A program made the position numbers and the translations under genes. Shown in pieces: positions 55,458 to 63,890 of a DNA stretch of 64,000 nucleotides (its first letter is position 1; every line of letters begins with the position of its first letter). Source of the stretch: Pseudomonas protegens CHA0 (GTDB lineage Bacteria; Pseudomonadota; Gammaproteobacteria; Pseudomonadales; Pseudomonadaceae); assembly GCF_000397205.1 (NCBI RefSeq), contig NC_021237.1:6703001-6767000 (forward strand), given 5' to 3'. A model generated the notes under the pieces. That model was not told the origin of the DNA and did no database searches. It saw nothing but the letters and a program-made list of their open reading frames with translations.

Positions 55458-56805
55458 GCGCCTGCTGGGCACTCTGCGCAGCATCGGTTCATTCGTGTTC
55501 AGCCGCTACGCCCTGCGCTTTCGCCGCCGCGAGCGGCTGGAAGCCTGGCAGGCCCGGCGCCTGCGGCACTTCATGGCCAAAGTCCTGCCCCGTGGCCAGC
55601 GCTTCAACGGGCTGACCCAAGACGGCCTGCACAGCTTGCCGCTCATGGACAAAGCCGCCCTGATGAGCGACTTCGCCGCCTTCAACACCCGCGCCCTGAG
55701 CCTGGAGCAGGTGTTGCCGGTGGCCCTGCAGGCCGAGCGTTCCCGGGACTTCAGCCCGACCCTGGGGGACATCACCGTGGGCCTGTCCAGCGGCACCTCG
55801 GGGGCCCAGGGGGTGTTCCTGGTCAGCAGCGTGGAACGCCAGCGCTGGGCCGGCATCCTGCTGGCGCGCACCCTGCCCCGGGCCCTGCTGCCACGGCTGC
55901 TGTGCCCCTGGCTGGCGCCGCTGCGGATCGCCTTCTTCCTGCGGGCCAACAGCCGCCTGTACACCACCCTGGCCAGCCGCCGCATCGACTTCGCCTTTCA
56001 TGACCTGACCCTGGGCCTGGCCGCGTCCCTGCAACGCCTCAACCAGCAGAACCCGGACGTGCTGGTGGCCCCGGCCACGGTGCTGCGGGGGCTGGCCCAG
56101 GCGGCCCTGGCCGGGCAGCTGACGATCCGCCCACGGCACATCCTGTCGGTGGCCGAAGTGCTGGAAAGCACCGACGCCGAGCTGGTCCAGCAAGCCTTCG
56201 GGCGCAAGCCGCAGCAGATCTATCAGGCCAGTGAAGGCTTTCTCGGCTACACCTGCGAGGCCGGCACCCTGCACCTGAATGAAAGCCACCTGCACATCGA
56301 GCCGCAATGGCTGGACCCTGAGCGCACGCGCTTCCAGCCGATCATCACCGACTTTTCCCGGCGTACACAGCTGATCGTGCGTTATCGCCTCAACGACATC
56401 CTGCGGGTGGCCAGCGCGCCCTGCCCCTGTGGCCGTGCGGAGCGGGCCATCGCCGCCGTGGAAGGCCGCGCCGACGAGATCCTCTGGCTGCCCCGGCTCG
56501 ACGGCCAGCAGCTGGCACCGCTCTACCCTGACGTATTGCGCCGGGCCCTGCTGATGCTGGGGGCGGAACTGGAGGAATACCAGATTCACCAGCGCGGGCT
56601 GCTCTGGCAGGCCAACCTGCGTACCTCGGGCGACTACCACGGGCTGTGCCAGCGCTTGAGCGAAGCCCTGGCCGAACTCTGCGCGCAACAAGGGCTGCAG
56701 GCGCCGCAGCTGAGCTTCGGCCACTGGCAGGCACCACCGCCACAAACAAAAAGACGCCGCCTGCTGATGCTGCAACTACCCGAGGGACTGCCATGCGTGT
56801 ATTGA
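55447..56805 (+). CDS. F390 synthetase-like adenylate-forming enzyme (TIGR02304-type)
   Basis: The 452-residue protein belongs to the PaaK/F390-synthetase branch of adenylating enzymes. Visible are the ATP-binding loop SSGTSGAQGVF (about 114-124), ASEGFLGY (about 259-266), YRLNDILRV and the Cys-Pro-Cys-Gly-Arg element typical of PaaK relatives. It should activate a carboxylate as an acyl-adenylate. Coenzyme F420 chemistry is not implied. It overlaps the ATP-grasp gene by 13 bases. Confidence 0.88.
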   Translation: MNSERLLGTLRSIGSFVFSRYALRFRRRERLEAWQARRLRHFMAKVLPRGQRFNGLTQDGLHSLPLMDKAALMSDFAAFNTRALSLEQVLPVALQAERSRDFSPTLGDITVGLSSGTSGAQGVFLVSSVERQRWAGILLARTLPRALLPRLLCPWLAPLRIAFFLRANSRLYTTLASRRIDFAFHDLTLGLAASLQRLNQQNPDVLVAPATVLRGLAQAALAGQLTIRPRHILSVAEVLESTDAELVQQAFGRKPQQIYQASEGFLGYTCEAGTLHLNESHLHIEPQWLDPERTRFQPIITDFSRRTQLIVRYRLNDILRVASAPCPCGRAERAIAAVEGRADEILWLPRLDGQQLAPLYPDVLRRALLMLGAELEEYQIHQRGLLWQANLRTSGDYHGLCQRLSEALAELCAQQGLQAPQLSFGHWQAPPPQTKRRRLLMLQLPEGLPCVY

Positions 56806-57947
56806 TTCTCGGCGCCCGGGCCCCGGCCTGCCTGGAGTGGGCCCGGGCCTTTAGCCAAGCCGGCTGGACGGTGACCGTGGCCGATTCCCTGGCCCAACCC
56901 CTGAGCCGCTTCAGCCGCGCCGCCGAGCACTTCGTGCGCCTGCCGGAACCCCGCCACGACCCCGAGGCCTGGATCGAAGCCCTGGCGGGGGTCATCCGCC
57001 AACAGGCCATCGACCTGCTGCTGCCCACCTGCGAAGAGGTGTTCTACCTGGCCCACGGCCTGGAGCGCCTGCGGCCTTTGTGTCGGGTGTTCACCAGCGA
57101 CTTCGAGCTGCTGCACCGCCTGCATCACAAGGGCGATTTCGCCGCCATGACCCAGGGCTGGGATGTGGCCGCGCCGCCGACCCGGGTGCTGCATGACCCG
57201 GCCGCGTTGCAAGCACTGGCGGCAGAGCACGATGCCCTGGTGTTCAAGCCGGCCTATTCGCGCTTCGCCTCCCAGACCCTGATCCGCCCGAGCCCGGCGC
57301 AACTGGCCAAGGTCCAGCCCAGCGCCGAGGCGCCCTGGGTGGCCCAGCAGTTTGTCCCCGGCCAGGAGTACTGCAGCTTCAGCGTGCTGATGGACGGCCA
57401 GTTGCGCGCCCACAGCAGCTACCAGCCGCGCTACCGGGTCGGGCGCGGCTCGGGGATCTACTTCCACAGCTGTGCCCCGGCGCCGATCCGTGCGTTTCTG
57501 GAACAGTTCGGCCGGGCCACCGGCTACACCGGGCAGGTGGGTTTCGACTTCATCGAAGACCAGCAGGGCCGCTTCCATGTCCTGGAGTGCAACCCCAGGG
57601 CCACCAGCGGCGTGCACCTGTTCGACGACCAGCGCGTGCAGTTGGTAGCGGCGCTGGGCAGCGAAGCCGACGCAGCGCTGGAGGCGACCCTGGAACCCCG
57701 GATGATCGCCCTGGCCATGCTGCTTCTGGCGGCGCCGCAACGGGCCTTGAGCCGCACGTTCTGGCACGACTACCAACAAGCCCGGGACGTGATCGTCCAG
57801 GACGGCGATCGCGGCCCGCTGACCGCCCAGCTGCTGAGCCTGAGCGAGATCATCGGCCGCGCCCTGACCCGCCGTTGCGGGCTGCTGGCCGCCTCCACCG
57901 CCGATATCGAGTGGAACGGCCAGCCCCTGGGAGCGCCGCGCCGATGA
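56793..57947 (+). CDS. ATP-grasp ligase
   Basis: A 384-residue protein with an N-terminal Rossmann-like part (MRVLILGARAPACLEWARAF) and an ATP-grasp core with VFKPAYSRFASQTL, QFVPGQEYCSFSVL and the metal-binding GFDFIEDQQG then LECNPRATSG. Such CarB/D-Ala-D-Ala-like enzymes form amide or ester bonds through acyl-phosphates. Substrate unknown. It overlaps the next gene by four bases. Confidence 0.9.
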   Translation: MRVLILGARAPACLEWARAFSQAGWTVTVADSLAQPLSRFSRAAEHFVRLPEPRHDPEAWIEALAGVIRQQAIDLLLPTCEEVFYLAHGLERLRPLCRVFTSDFELLHRLHHKGDFAAMTQGWDVAAPPTRVLHDPAALQALAAEHDALVFKPAYSRFASQTLIRPSPAQLAKVQPSAEAPWVAQQFVPGQEYCSFSVLMDGQLRAHSSYQPRYRVGRGSGIYFHSCAPAPIRAFLEQFGRATGYTGQVGFDFIEDQQGRFHVLECNPRATSGVHLFDDQRVQLVAALGSEADAALEATLEPRMIALAMLLLAAPQRALSRTFWHDYQQARDVIVQDGDRGPLTAQLLSLSEIIGRALTRRCGLLAASTADIEWNGQPLGAPRR

Positions 57948-59083
57948 AACTGTTGCTGCCCGAGCAACTGGCCCTTGAGCCCCCGAGCATTGGCGACAGC
58001 CACGCCCGGCAGTACGTGCGCACCTGCGCCGGCGGCGCGCTGATCGGCAATGTCAGCACCGCCCTGGCCCTGCTGGACACCGGCCGCCAGCAGTTCCCGG
58101 TGAGCATCAACCACGGCCACGACCCTGTGGATAACTGTTACGTGGTCTCTCCGCAAACCGCCTACAGCGGCTATGCCCGGGAAGAACTGCAGCGCCTGAA
58201 ACGGCCCTGGCTGGCGTGGCCCTTGAAGCTGCTGACCCAGGGCGTGGACCGGCTACTGAGCGCGGCCAAGGTCGACCGTTTGGTGCAGGTCAACAACTGG
58301 CTGCTGTCGACCAACCTCTACCCCGCCGATTGGGATGGTTCGGATTTGCCGGCGATCACCGAACTGCTGCGCCGGCAGTTTCCCGACCACGGCTTTGGCT
58401 TTCGCTCGCTCAACGACTTCAGCAACCTCGAACTGCGCAAGCGCCTGCAAGCCCTGGGCTACCTGGCGATCCCCAGCCGTCAGGTGTACCTGTTCGACGG
58501 CCGCGAGGGCGAACATTCAGCCTTCCTGCGCCACCACAACACCCGCCTGGACGCCACCCTGCTGCGCCGCAGCCCTTATACGGTGGTGCCCGGCAGCGAA
58601 TTGAGCGAAGCCGACTTCCAGCGCATCGAGCAGCTGTACAACCTGCTCTACCTGGACAAATACAGCCGCCTGAACCCCCACTACAGCGCCCAATGGCTGC
58701 AACGCGGGCAGGCCGAAGGCTGGCTGGATGTGCGCGCCCTGCGCAACGCCGAAGGGCGCATTGACGGCGCCCTGGGCTGGTTCGCCAACAGCGCGCTGAT
58801 CAGCACCCCCATCGTCGGCTACGACACCGCCCTGCCCCAGCGCGCCGGCCTGTACCGGCAACTGACCAGGCTGTGCCTGCAAGAGGCGGTGAACCGCCGT
58901 CAGGTGCTCAATTTCAGCTCCGGCGCCGCCGCCTTCAAGCGCCTGCGCGGCGGCCAGCCCGAAATCGAATACAGCCTGATCCACGTCGCCCACCTGCCCT
59001 GGTCGCGGCGCCTGGTGTGGCAACTGATGGGCCTGCTGCTGCAACGAATCGGCGTACCGCTGATGAGGAAGCTCAAACTGTGA
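57944..59083 (+). CDS. Acyltransferase-like protein (possible GNAT/FemAB fold)
   Basis: A 379-residue protein I place only loosely. Features suggesting a GNAT/FemAB-type fold are the acceptor-like SLNDFSNLELRKRLQALGYLAIPSRQVYLF stretch and a second half with GALGWFANSALISTPIVGYDT and VNRRQVLNFSSGAAAFKRLRGG. No clear acyl-CoA binding loop could be confirmed. In context it may move an acyl or aminoacyl group. It overlaps the Rieske gene by four bases (GTGA). Confidence 0.7.
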   Translation: MKLLLPEQLALEPPSIGDSHARQYVRTCAGGALIGNVSTALALLDTGRQQFPVSINHGHDPVDNCYVVSPQTAYSGYAREELQRLKRPWLAWPLKLLTQGVDRLLSAAKVDRLVQVNNWLLSTNLYPADWDGSDLPAITELLRRQFPDHGFGFRSLNDFSNLELRKRLQALGYLAIPSRQVYLFDGREGEHSAFLRHHNTRLDATLLRRSPYTVVPGSELSEADFQRIEQLYNLLYLDKYSRLNPHYSAQWLQRGQAEGWLDVRALRNAEGRIDGALGWFANSALISTPIVGYDTALPQRAGLYRQLTRLCLQEAVNRRQVLNFSSGAAAFKRLRGGQPEIEYSLIHVAHLPWSRRLVWQLMGLLLQRIGVPLMRKLKL

Positions 59084-60096
59084 ACAGTCACGCGGGCTGG
59101 TGGCCCGTCGCCCTGAGCCGGCAGCTGCACAAGCAGCCCCTGGCCTGCACCCTGCACGGCGTACCGCTGGTGCTGTTTCGCGATGCCGACGGCGCCGCCG
59201 CCGTGCTGCCGGACCGCTGCCCCCACCGCTTTGCGCCACTGAGCGCCGGCCGGGTGCGCGACGGGCAGCTCCAGTGCCCCTACCACGGCTGGCGCTTCGA
59301 CCCCCAGGGCCGTTGTACTCAGCTGCCCGGCCAGGAGCAGCAGCGGTGCAGCCAGCCCTTGTTGCAACCGCTGCACAGCTGCGAAGCCCAGGGGCTGGTG
59401 TGGGCCAGCCTCGCCAGCGAGCGGCCGAATGCCCCGCCGGTGGCCGCCGCCGAGCAGGCCCAGGCCCTGGATGTGTTCTGGATCAGCGACCGGGTGCAGT
59501 GCAGCTTGCAGGACGCCGCGGAGAACTTCCTCGACGGCTTCCACACCCATTTCGTGCACGCCGGCTGGATCCGCCACGACCGCCAGCGCCAGCGGATTCG
59601 TGCCTGGGTGCATCAGCTGGAAGACGGGGTCGAAGCGCAGTACAGCGAAGAAGGCACCCAATCCGGGCTGATATCGCGGCTGTTCGAAGGCGAACGCGGC
59701 CTCAGCATGGGGCGCTTTCGCCTGCCGGGGCTGGCGGAAATCGAATACCGCGACCGCCAGGGCCGGCTCAACCTGCTGGTCAGCGCCTGGCTCAGCCCGA
59801 CTGCCGAGGGCGAACTGCGCCTGTTCGCGCGCATCGCCACGGCCCGCGGCCGCTTGCCGGGCTGGCTCAAGCGCGCTGTGCTGCAACCCTTGTTCAAGGT
59901 GATCCTCAAACAGGACCGGCAGATCCTGGAAAAAGTCAGCGCCAACCAGCAGCGCTTTGCCACGGTGCCGCTACGCTGGCACCGGCCCACCCCTCTGGAC
60001 AGCTCGCTGGATCTGCTCGGGCCGTGGATTCGCCAGTTGCTGGAGCAAGGTGAAATGCACGACTTCCAAGAACGCCGAGAGGAATTCTGGCTGTAA
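59080..60096 (+). CDS. Rieske [2Fe-2S] non-heme iron oxygenase
   Basis: Start is GTG 59080. The 338-residue protein has the Rieske centre Cys47-x-His49 (CPHRF) and Cys66-x2-His69 (CPYHGW), then the mononuclear iron facial triad Asp152-x2-His155-x4-His160 (LDGFHTHFVH). It should hydroxylate, desaturate or demethylate the pathway product, like the carnitine- or arginine-acting and steroid-ring oxygenases of the same fold. No reductase partner is next to it, so it needs electrons from elsewhere. A REP doublet ends the operon. Confidence 0.95.
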   Translation: MNSHAGWWPVALSRQLHKQPLACTLHGVPLVLFRDADGAAAVLPDRCPHRFAPLSAGRVRDGQLQCPYHGWRFDPQGRCTQLPGQEQQRCSQPLLQPLHSCEAQGLVWASLASERPNAPPVAAAEQAQALDVFWISDRVQCSLQDAAENFLDGFHTHFVHAGWIRHDRQRQRIRAWVHQLEDGVEAQYSEEGTQSGLISRLFEGERGLSMGRFRLPGLAEIEYRDRQGRLNLLVSAWLSPTAEGELRLFARIATARGRLPGWLKRAVLQPLFKVILKQDRQILEKVSANQQRFATVPLRWHRPTPLDSSLDLLGPWIRQLLEQGEMHDFQERREEFWL

Positions 60097-60528
60097 TCCC
60101 GTAGGAGCCGGCTTGCCGGCGAACAGGCCCTCAAGACCGGCGCCGCTCAAACGGGCCCCTTCGCTGGCAAGCCAGCTCCTACGGCTTGGCAGCGATATCA
60201 AAGGGATGATGCGGGCCTCTGTTCGCGGGGTTTTGCGGGGCGTGACAAGAACCGATTCAGCCTCCCGTCCAGCCTGCCGTTCCTCGGCTCGACGCGCTAC
60301 ATGCAGACGGCGAGCCCGCGCACCGGTATAGTGCGCCCCCTCTTCACGTGGGCAGCCGTCGGTAACGAGGCTCAAACCCATGGGAAACCCGAACTAATAA
60401 CAACCCGCGAATAGAGAACCGGGACGAACAATCGCCCCACCGCTTTGCCGTGCGTGCAGTCAGCGGTGTAACAGAATGTTTCCGTCTGCTCTGCTTTTGC
60501 CTACACAAAAAACAGCGAGGAATAATCC
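60097..60528. other. 432-base region before the symporter gene
   Basis: No gene found. It holds a REP doublet at its left end (60101-60182) and then unremarkable GC-rich sequence with the symporter promoter region; no tRNA or recognised riboswitch. Confidence 0.5.
60101..60182. repeat. REP doublet
   Basis: GTAGGAGCCGGCTTGCCGGC and inverted GGCAAGCCAGCTCCTAC around a spacer, five bases after the Rieske stop codon. Confidence 0.92.
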
Positions 60529-61968
60529 ATGCTCGAAGTCATCAACGACTTCCTCTCAGGGAAAGTGCTGATCGTGCTCATTGTCGGGCTCGGCAGCTAC
60601 TTCACGATCCGCTCGCGTTTCGTTCAATTGCGCCACTTCCTCCACATGTTCGCGGTGTTCCGCGACAGCCTGAAAAGCAGCGGCGGCCAGCTCAGCTCGT
60701 TCCAGGCGCTGATGCTCAGCCTCGCCGGCCGGGTCGGCGCGGGCAACATTGCAGGCGTCGGCATCGCCGTGACCCTGGGTGGCCCGGGCGCGGTGTTCTG
60801 GATGTGGGTGACCGCGCTGGTCGGCATGTCCAGCAGCTTCTTCGAATGCACCCTGGCCCAGGTCTACAAGCGCGCCGACGGCGACGGCCTGTACCGCGGC
60901 GGCCCGGCCTACTACATCGAGCACGGCCTGAAGCGCAAAGGCATGGCGGTGGTGTTCTCCATCCTGCTGCTGGTCACCTACGGCTTCGCCTTCATCGGCC
61001 TACAGTCCTACACCGTGACGCACTCGCTGCAGGATGCCTTTGCCTTCGACCCAAGCCACACCGGCATCGTCCTGGCGGTGCTGCTGGCCATTACCTTCAT
61101 CGGCGGCATCAAGCGCATCGCCGCAGTGTCCGACCTGCTGGTCCCGATCAAGACCCTGGCCTACATCGCCGTGACCCTGTACGTGATCGGCACCCAGATC
61201 GAACAAGTGCCGGCCATGCTGGAGACCATCATCAAGAGCGCCTTCGGCCTCGACCCGGCCTTCGGCGGCCTGCTCGGCAGCGCCATCGTCATGGGCGTGA
61301 AGCGTGGCGTGTTCGCCAACGAAGCGGGCCTGGGCAGTGCGCCCAACGTCGCCGCCGTGGCCGCCGTGAAGCACCCGGGCGCCCAGGGCGTGGTCCAGGC
61401 CTTCAGCGTGTTCCTCGACACCTTCGTGATCTGCACCTGCACCGCGCTGCTGATCCTGCTGTCGGGCTTCTACACCCCGGGCTTCGAAGGCGACGGCATC
61501 GTCCTGACCCAGAACTCGCTGGCCGCCGTGGTCGGTGACTGGGGTCGCCTGTTCGTCAGCGTCGCGCTGTCGCTGTTCGTCTTCACCTGCATCCTCTACA
61601 ACTACTACCTGGGCGAGAACAGCCTGCAGTTCCTCACCCGCAACCGCACCGTGCTGATGCTGTTCCGCGGCCTGGTGCTGGCGCTGGTGGTATGGGGTTC
61701 GATGCAGGACCTTTCGACCGTGTTCGCCTTCGCCGACATCACCATGACCTGCCTGGCCTTCGTCAACCTGGTGGCCCTGGCCATGCTGTTCAAGGTCGGC
61801 CTGCGGGTGATGCGCGACTACGACGAGCAGCGCCGCGCCGGCGTCGCCCAGCCGGTGTTCGACTCGCGCAAGTTCGCCGATCTGGACCTGGACCTGAAGG
61901 CCTGGCCCGCCGAACCCTCGGCCACCGCCGAGGCCGAGCCGCAAGGCGTGCCCGCAGCGCAACGCTGA
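60529..61968 (+). CDS. Alanine/glycine:cation symporter (AGCS family)
   Basis: A 479-residue inner-membrane transporter with about ten or more helices. AGCS hallmarks are GSYFTIRSRFVQLRH, SLAGRVGAGNIAGVGIAVTLGGPGAVFWMW and GVKRGVFANEAGLGSAPNVAAV. It imports alanine or related amino acids with Na+ or H+. GAGGAA precedes the ATG. The downstream asparaginase may be functionally linked through amino-acid use, but they are 104 bases apart. Confidence 0.96.
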   Translation: MLEVINDFLSGKVLIVLIVGLGSYFTIRSRFVQLRHFLHMFAVFRDSLKSSGGQLSSFQALMLSLAGRVGAGNIAGVGIAVTLGGPGAVFWMWVTALVGMSSSFFECTLAQVYKRADGDGLYRGGPAYYIEHGLKRKGMAVVFSILLLVTYGFAFIGLQSYTVTHSLQDAFAFDPSHTGIVLAVLLAITFIGGIKRIAAVSDLLVPIKTLAYIAVTLYVIGTQIEQVPAMLETIIKSAFGLDPAFGGLLGSAIVMGVKRGVFANEAGLGSAPNVAAVAAVKHPGAQGVVQAFSVFLDTFVICTCTALLILLSGFYTPGFEGDGIVLTQNSLAAVVGDWGRLFVSVALSLFVFTCILYNYYLGENSLQFLTRNRTVLMLFRGLVLALVVWGSMQDLSTVFAFADITMTCLAFVNLVALAMLFKVGLRVMRDYDEQRRAGVAQPVFDSRKFADLDLDLKAWPAEPSATAEAEPQGVPAAQR

Positions 61969-62020
61969 CGGGTGAACGACGGGCGCATCCTCTGCACCCG
62001 TCGGTTACAGTGCGATAAAT

Positions 62021-62047
62021 GTGCGAGCGGGCTTGCCCGCTCCCACA
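62021..62047. repeat. Short palindrome GAGCGGGC-type (REP-like variant)
   Basis: GAGCGGGC/GCCCGCTC pair around two bases, 26 bases before the ansA start. Similar motifs are common between genes in P. fluorescens-group genomes. Confidence 0.65.
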
Positions 62048-62072
62048 GGTACTCACCGTTTCGGAGAATCCC

Positions 62073-63074
62073 ATGACCCCTTCGACCTACCCTGGCGCCC
62101 AGCACGTCATGGTGCTCTACACCGGCGGCACCATCGGCATGCAGGCCAGCGCCGACGGCCTGGCCCCGGCCTCGGGTTTCGACGTGCGCATGCGCGCCTA
62201 CCTCGACAGCCAGCCCGGGCTGGTGCTGCCGGCCTGGCGCTTTCGCGAGATGGCGCCGCTGATCGACAGCGCCAACATGACCCCCGACTACTGGCAGCGC
62301 CTGCGTGAAGCGGTGGTCGAAGCCGTGGACCAGGGCTGCGACAGCGTGCTGATCCTCCATGGCACCGATACCCTGGCCTACAGCGCCGCCGCCATGAGCT
62401 TCCAGTTGCTGGGCCTGCCGGCGCCCGTGGTGTTCACCGGCTCGATGCTGCCAGCGGGTGTGCCCGACAGCGATGCCTGGGAAAACCTCAGCGGCGCCCT
62501 GTCGGCCCTGGGCCAGGGCCTGGCCCCGGGGGTGCACCTGTACTTCCACGGCGAGCTGCTGGCACCGACCCGCTGCGCGAAAATCCGCAGCTTCGGCCGT
62601 CACCCGTTCGCCGCCCTGAAGCGCAATGGCGGCGGCGCCAGGGCCGAGGCGATTCCCGCCGGGCTGGATTACCGCCAAGCCAGGCAACTGGCCAAGGTCG
62701 GCGTACTGCCGCTGTTCCCCGGCATCGGCGCCGAGCTGCTGGACGGCGTGCTCGACAGCGGCATCCAGGCCCTGGTCCTGGAATGCTTCGGCAGCGGCAC
62801 CGGTCCTAGCGACAACCCGGCGTTCCTGGCCAGTCTCAAGCGCGCACAGGAGCAAGGCATCGTGGTGGTGGCGGTGACCCAGTGCCATGAAGGCGGTGTG
62901 GAGCTGGACATCTACGAAGCCGGCAGCCGCCTGCGCGGCGTGGGCGTGCTGTCCGGTGGCGGCATGACCCGCGAAGCGGCGTTCGGCAAGCTCAATGCGC
63001 TGCTCGGTGCCGGGCTGGAAAGCGCCGAAGTGCGGCGCCTGGTGGAACTCGATCTGTGTGGCGAGTTGAGCTGA
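62073..63074 (+). CDS. ansA: Type I (cytoplasmic) L-asparaginase
   Basis: Hydrolyses asparagine to aspartate and ammonia. From ATG 62073 the enzyme has 333 residues with no signal peptide. Catalytic motifs are YTGGTIGM with Thr20 and LHGTDTLAYSAAAMSFQLLG; the Lys in GRHPFAALKRNGG fits the family. Longer in-frame starts reach into the palindrome at 62021-62047. Confidence 0.94.
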   Translation: MTPSTYPGAQHVMVLYTGGTIGMQASADGLAPASGFDVRMRAYLDSQPGLVLPAWRFREMAPLIDSANMTPDYWQRLREAVVEAVDQGCDSVLILHGTDTLAYSAAAMSFQLLGLPAPVVFTGSMLPAGVPDSDAWENLSGALSALGQGLAPGVHLYFHGELLAPTRCAKIRSFGRHPFAALKRNGGGARAEAIPAGLDYRQARQLAKVGVLPLFPGIGAELLDGVLDSGIQALVLECFGSGTGPSDNPAFLASLKRAQEQGIVVVAVTQCHEGGVELDIYEAGSRLRGVGVLSGGGMTREAAFGKLNALLGAGLESAEVRRLVELDLCGELS

Positions 63075-63087
63075 AGCTCGCGCTCGG

Positions 63088-63119
63088 GAGCCGGTGGCTA
63101 CTGCGGTAGCTGCCGGCTC
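63088..63119. terminator. Hairpin between convergent ansA and the exported protein gene
   Basis: GAGCCGG/CCGGCTC (63088-63094 with 63113-63119) stacked on GCTAC/GTAGC (63097-63101 with 63106-63110) across a small internal loop. No T tract on either side, so any terminator role is weak. Confidence 0.4.
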
Positions 63120-63146
63120 GACGGCGAGCAGAGGGTGGCTGTCAGG

Positions 63147-63692
63147 TTACTTTTTGACCGAGTAATCCTGGCCCCAGACCCGCACCGAACTCGAGCTCTC
63201 GATCGGCCCTTCAAACACGAACTTCTGCCGCACTGCCGCCTTGGCCGGGATGGTGACTTCGTCCGGGTTGTCGAGGCTGACAGTCAGATTGTTGGCGTAA
63301 CCGTCCTGGTCAATCGCCAGCAGGGCGCCGGTCTGCTTGAGGTTGATCAGTCGCAACTGGCTGTCGCTGCTGTTCTTGAAGCCCAGGGTAACGTTGAAGC
63401 TGTCGCCGACGGCTTCAGTCTTCAACACCTGAACGTCGACGCGGCCTTTCATTTGCTCGCGAGAGGAAATGATCGAGGCACCGTCGACGCCTTGCGCCGA
63501 TTGGCGACCGTCGAGCACACCTTCGCTGACGCCGCCCAAGAGGTTCTTGCCTGCCGAGATGGCTGACGAGACGGCTGACTTGGCAGAGTCCTTGATGGTG
63601 CTTTCGCTGCCTGGCTCAGCCTCGGCCAGGCACAGCGAACTCAGGAGCAAGCCGGAGACCAGAAGCAGGGAACGCGCAGGAATGAGGGTCAT
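63147..63692 (-). CDS. Exported hypothetical protein (181 aa)
   Basis: From ATG 63692 the product has a signal peptide (LLLVSGLLLSSLCLAEA) with cleavage near residue 24, then a Ser/Ala-rich helix and a beta-sandwich-like C-terminal half (VTLGFKNSSDSQLRLINLK, TIPAKAAVRQKFVFEG) that recalls late-embryogenesis-like or DUF-type periplasmic domains. No family assigned. Longer in-frame starts to 63905 lack a signal peptide. Confidence 0.75.
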   Translation of the reverse strand: MTLIPARSLLLVSGLLLSSLCLAEAEPGSESTIKDSAKSAVSSAISAGKNLLGGVSEGVLDGRQSAQGVDGASIISSREQMKGRVDVQVLKTEAVGDSFNVTLGFKNSSDSQLRLINLKQTGALLAIDQDGYANNLTVSLDNPDEVTIPAKAAVRQKFVFEGPIESSSSVRVWGQDYSVKK

Positions 63693-63890
63693 ACATAGTC
63701 CTTTATCGGGGTTGCTGCACCGCCACCTCAGGCGGTGAATGGCAGGCAGGTTGCACCAATCAATGCGCCAAGTCACTAGCCACACAACGCCGGGAATGCC
63801 GCATGTCGCTGGCCGGCAAACCGCAGGCCTGATCGCGGGCGGCATGCAACTTGCTCCGGTTAAGGGTCTTTCCCAGGCTGGAATCTGCGC

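Noticed and set aside
55447..56805. Coenzyme F390/F420 biosynthesis
   Set aside because: The protein is only a relative of F390 synthetase; no F420 genes are present and pseudomonads of this kind are not known to need them.
60183..60528. Possible small RNA or riboswitch before the alanine symporter
   Set aside because: No stem pattern beyond short GC pairs could be supported.
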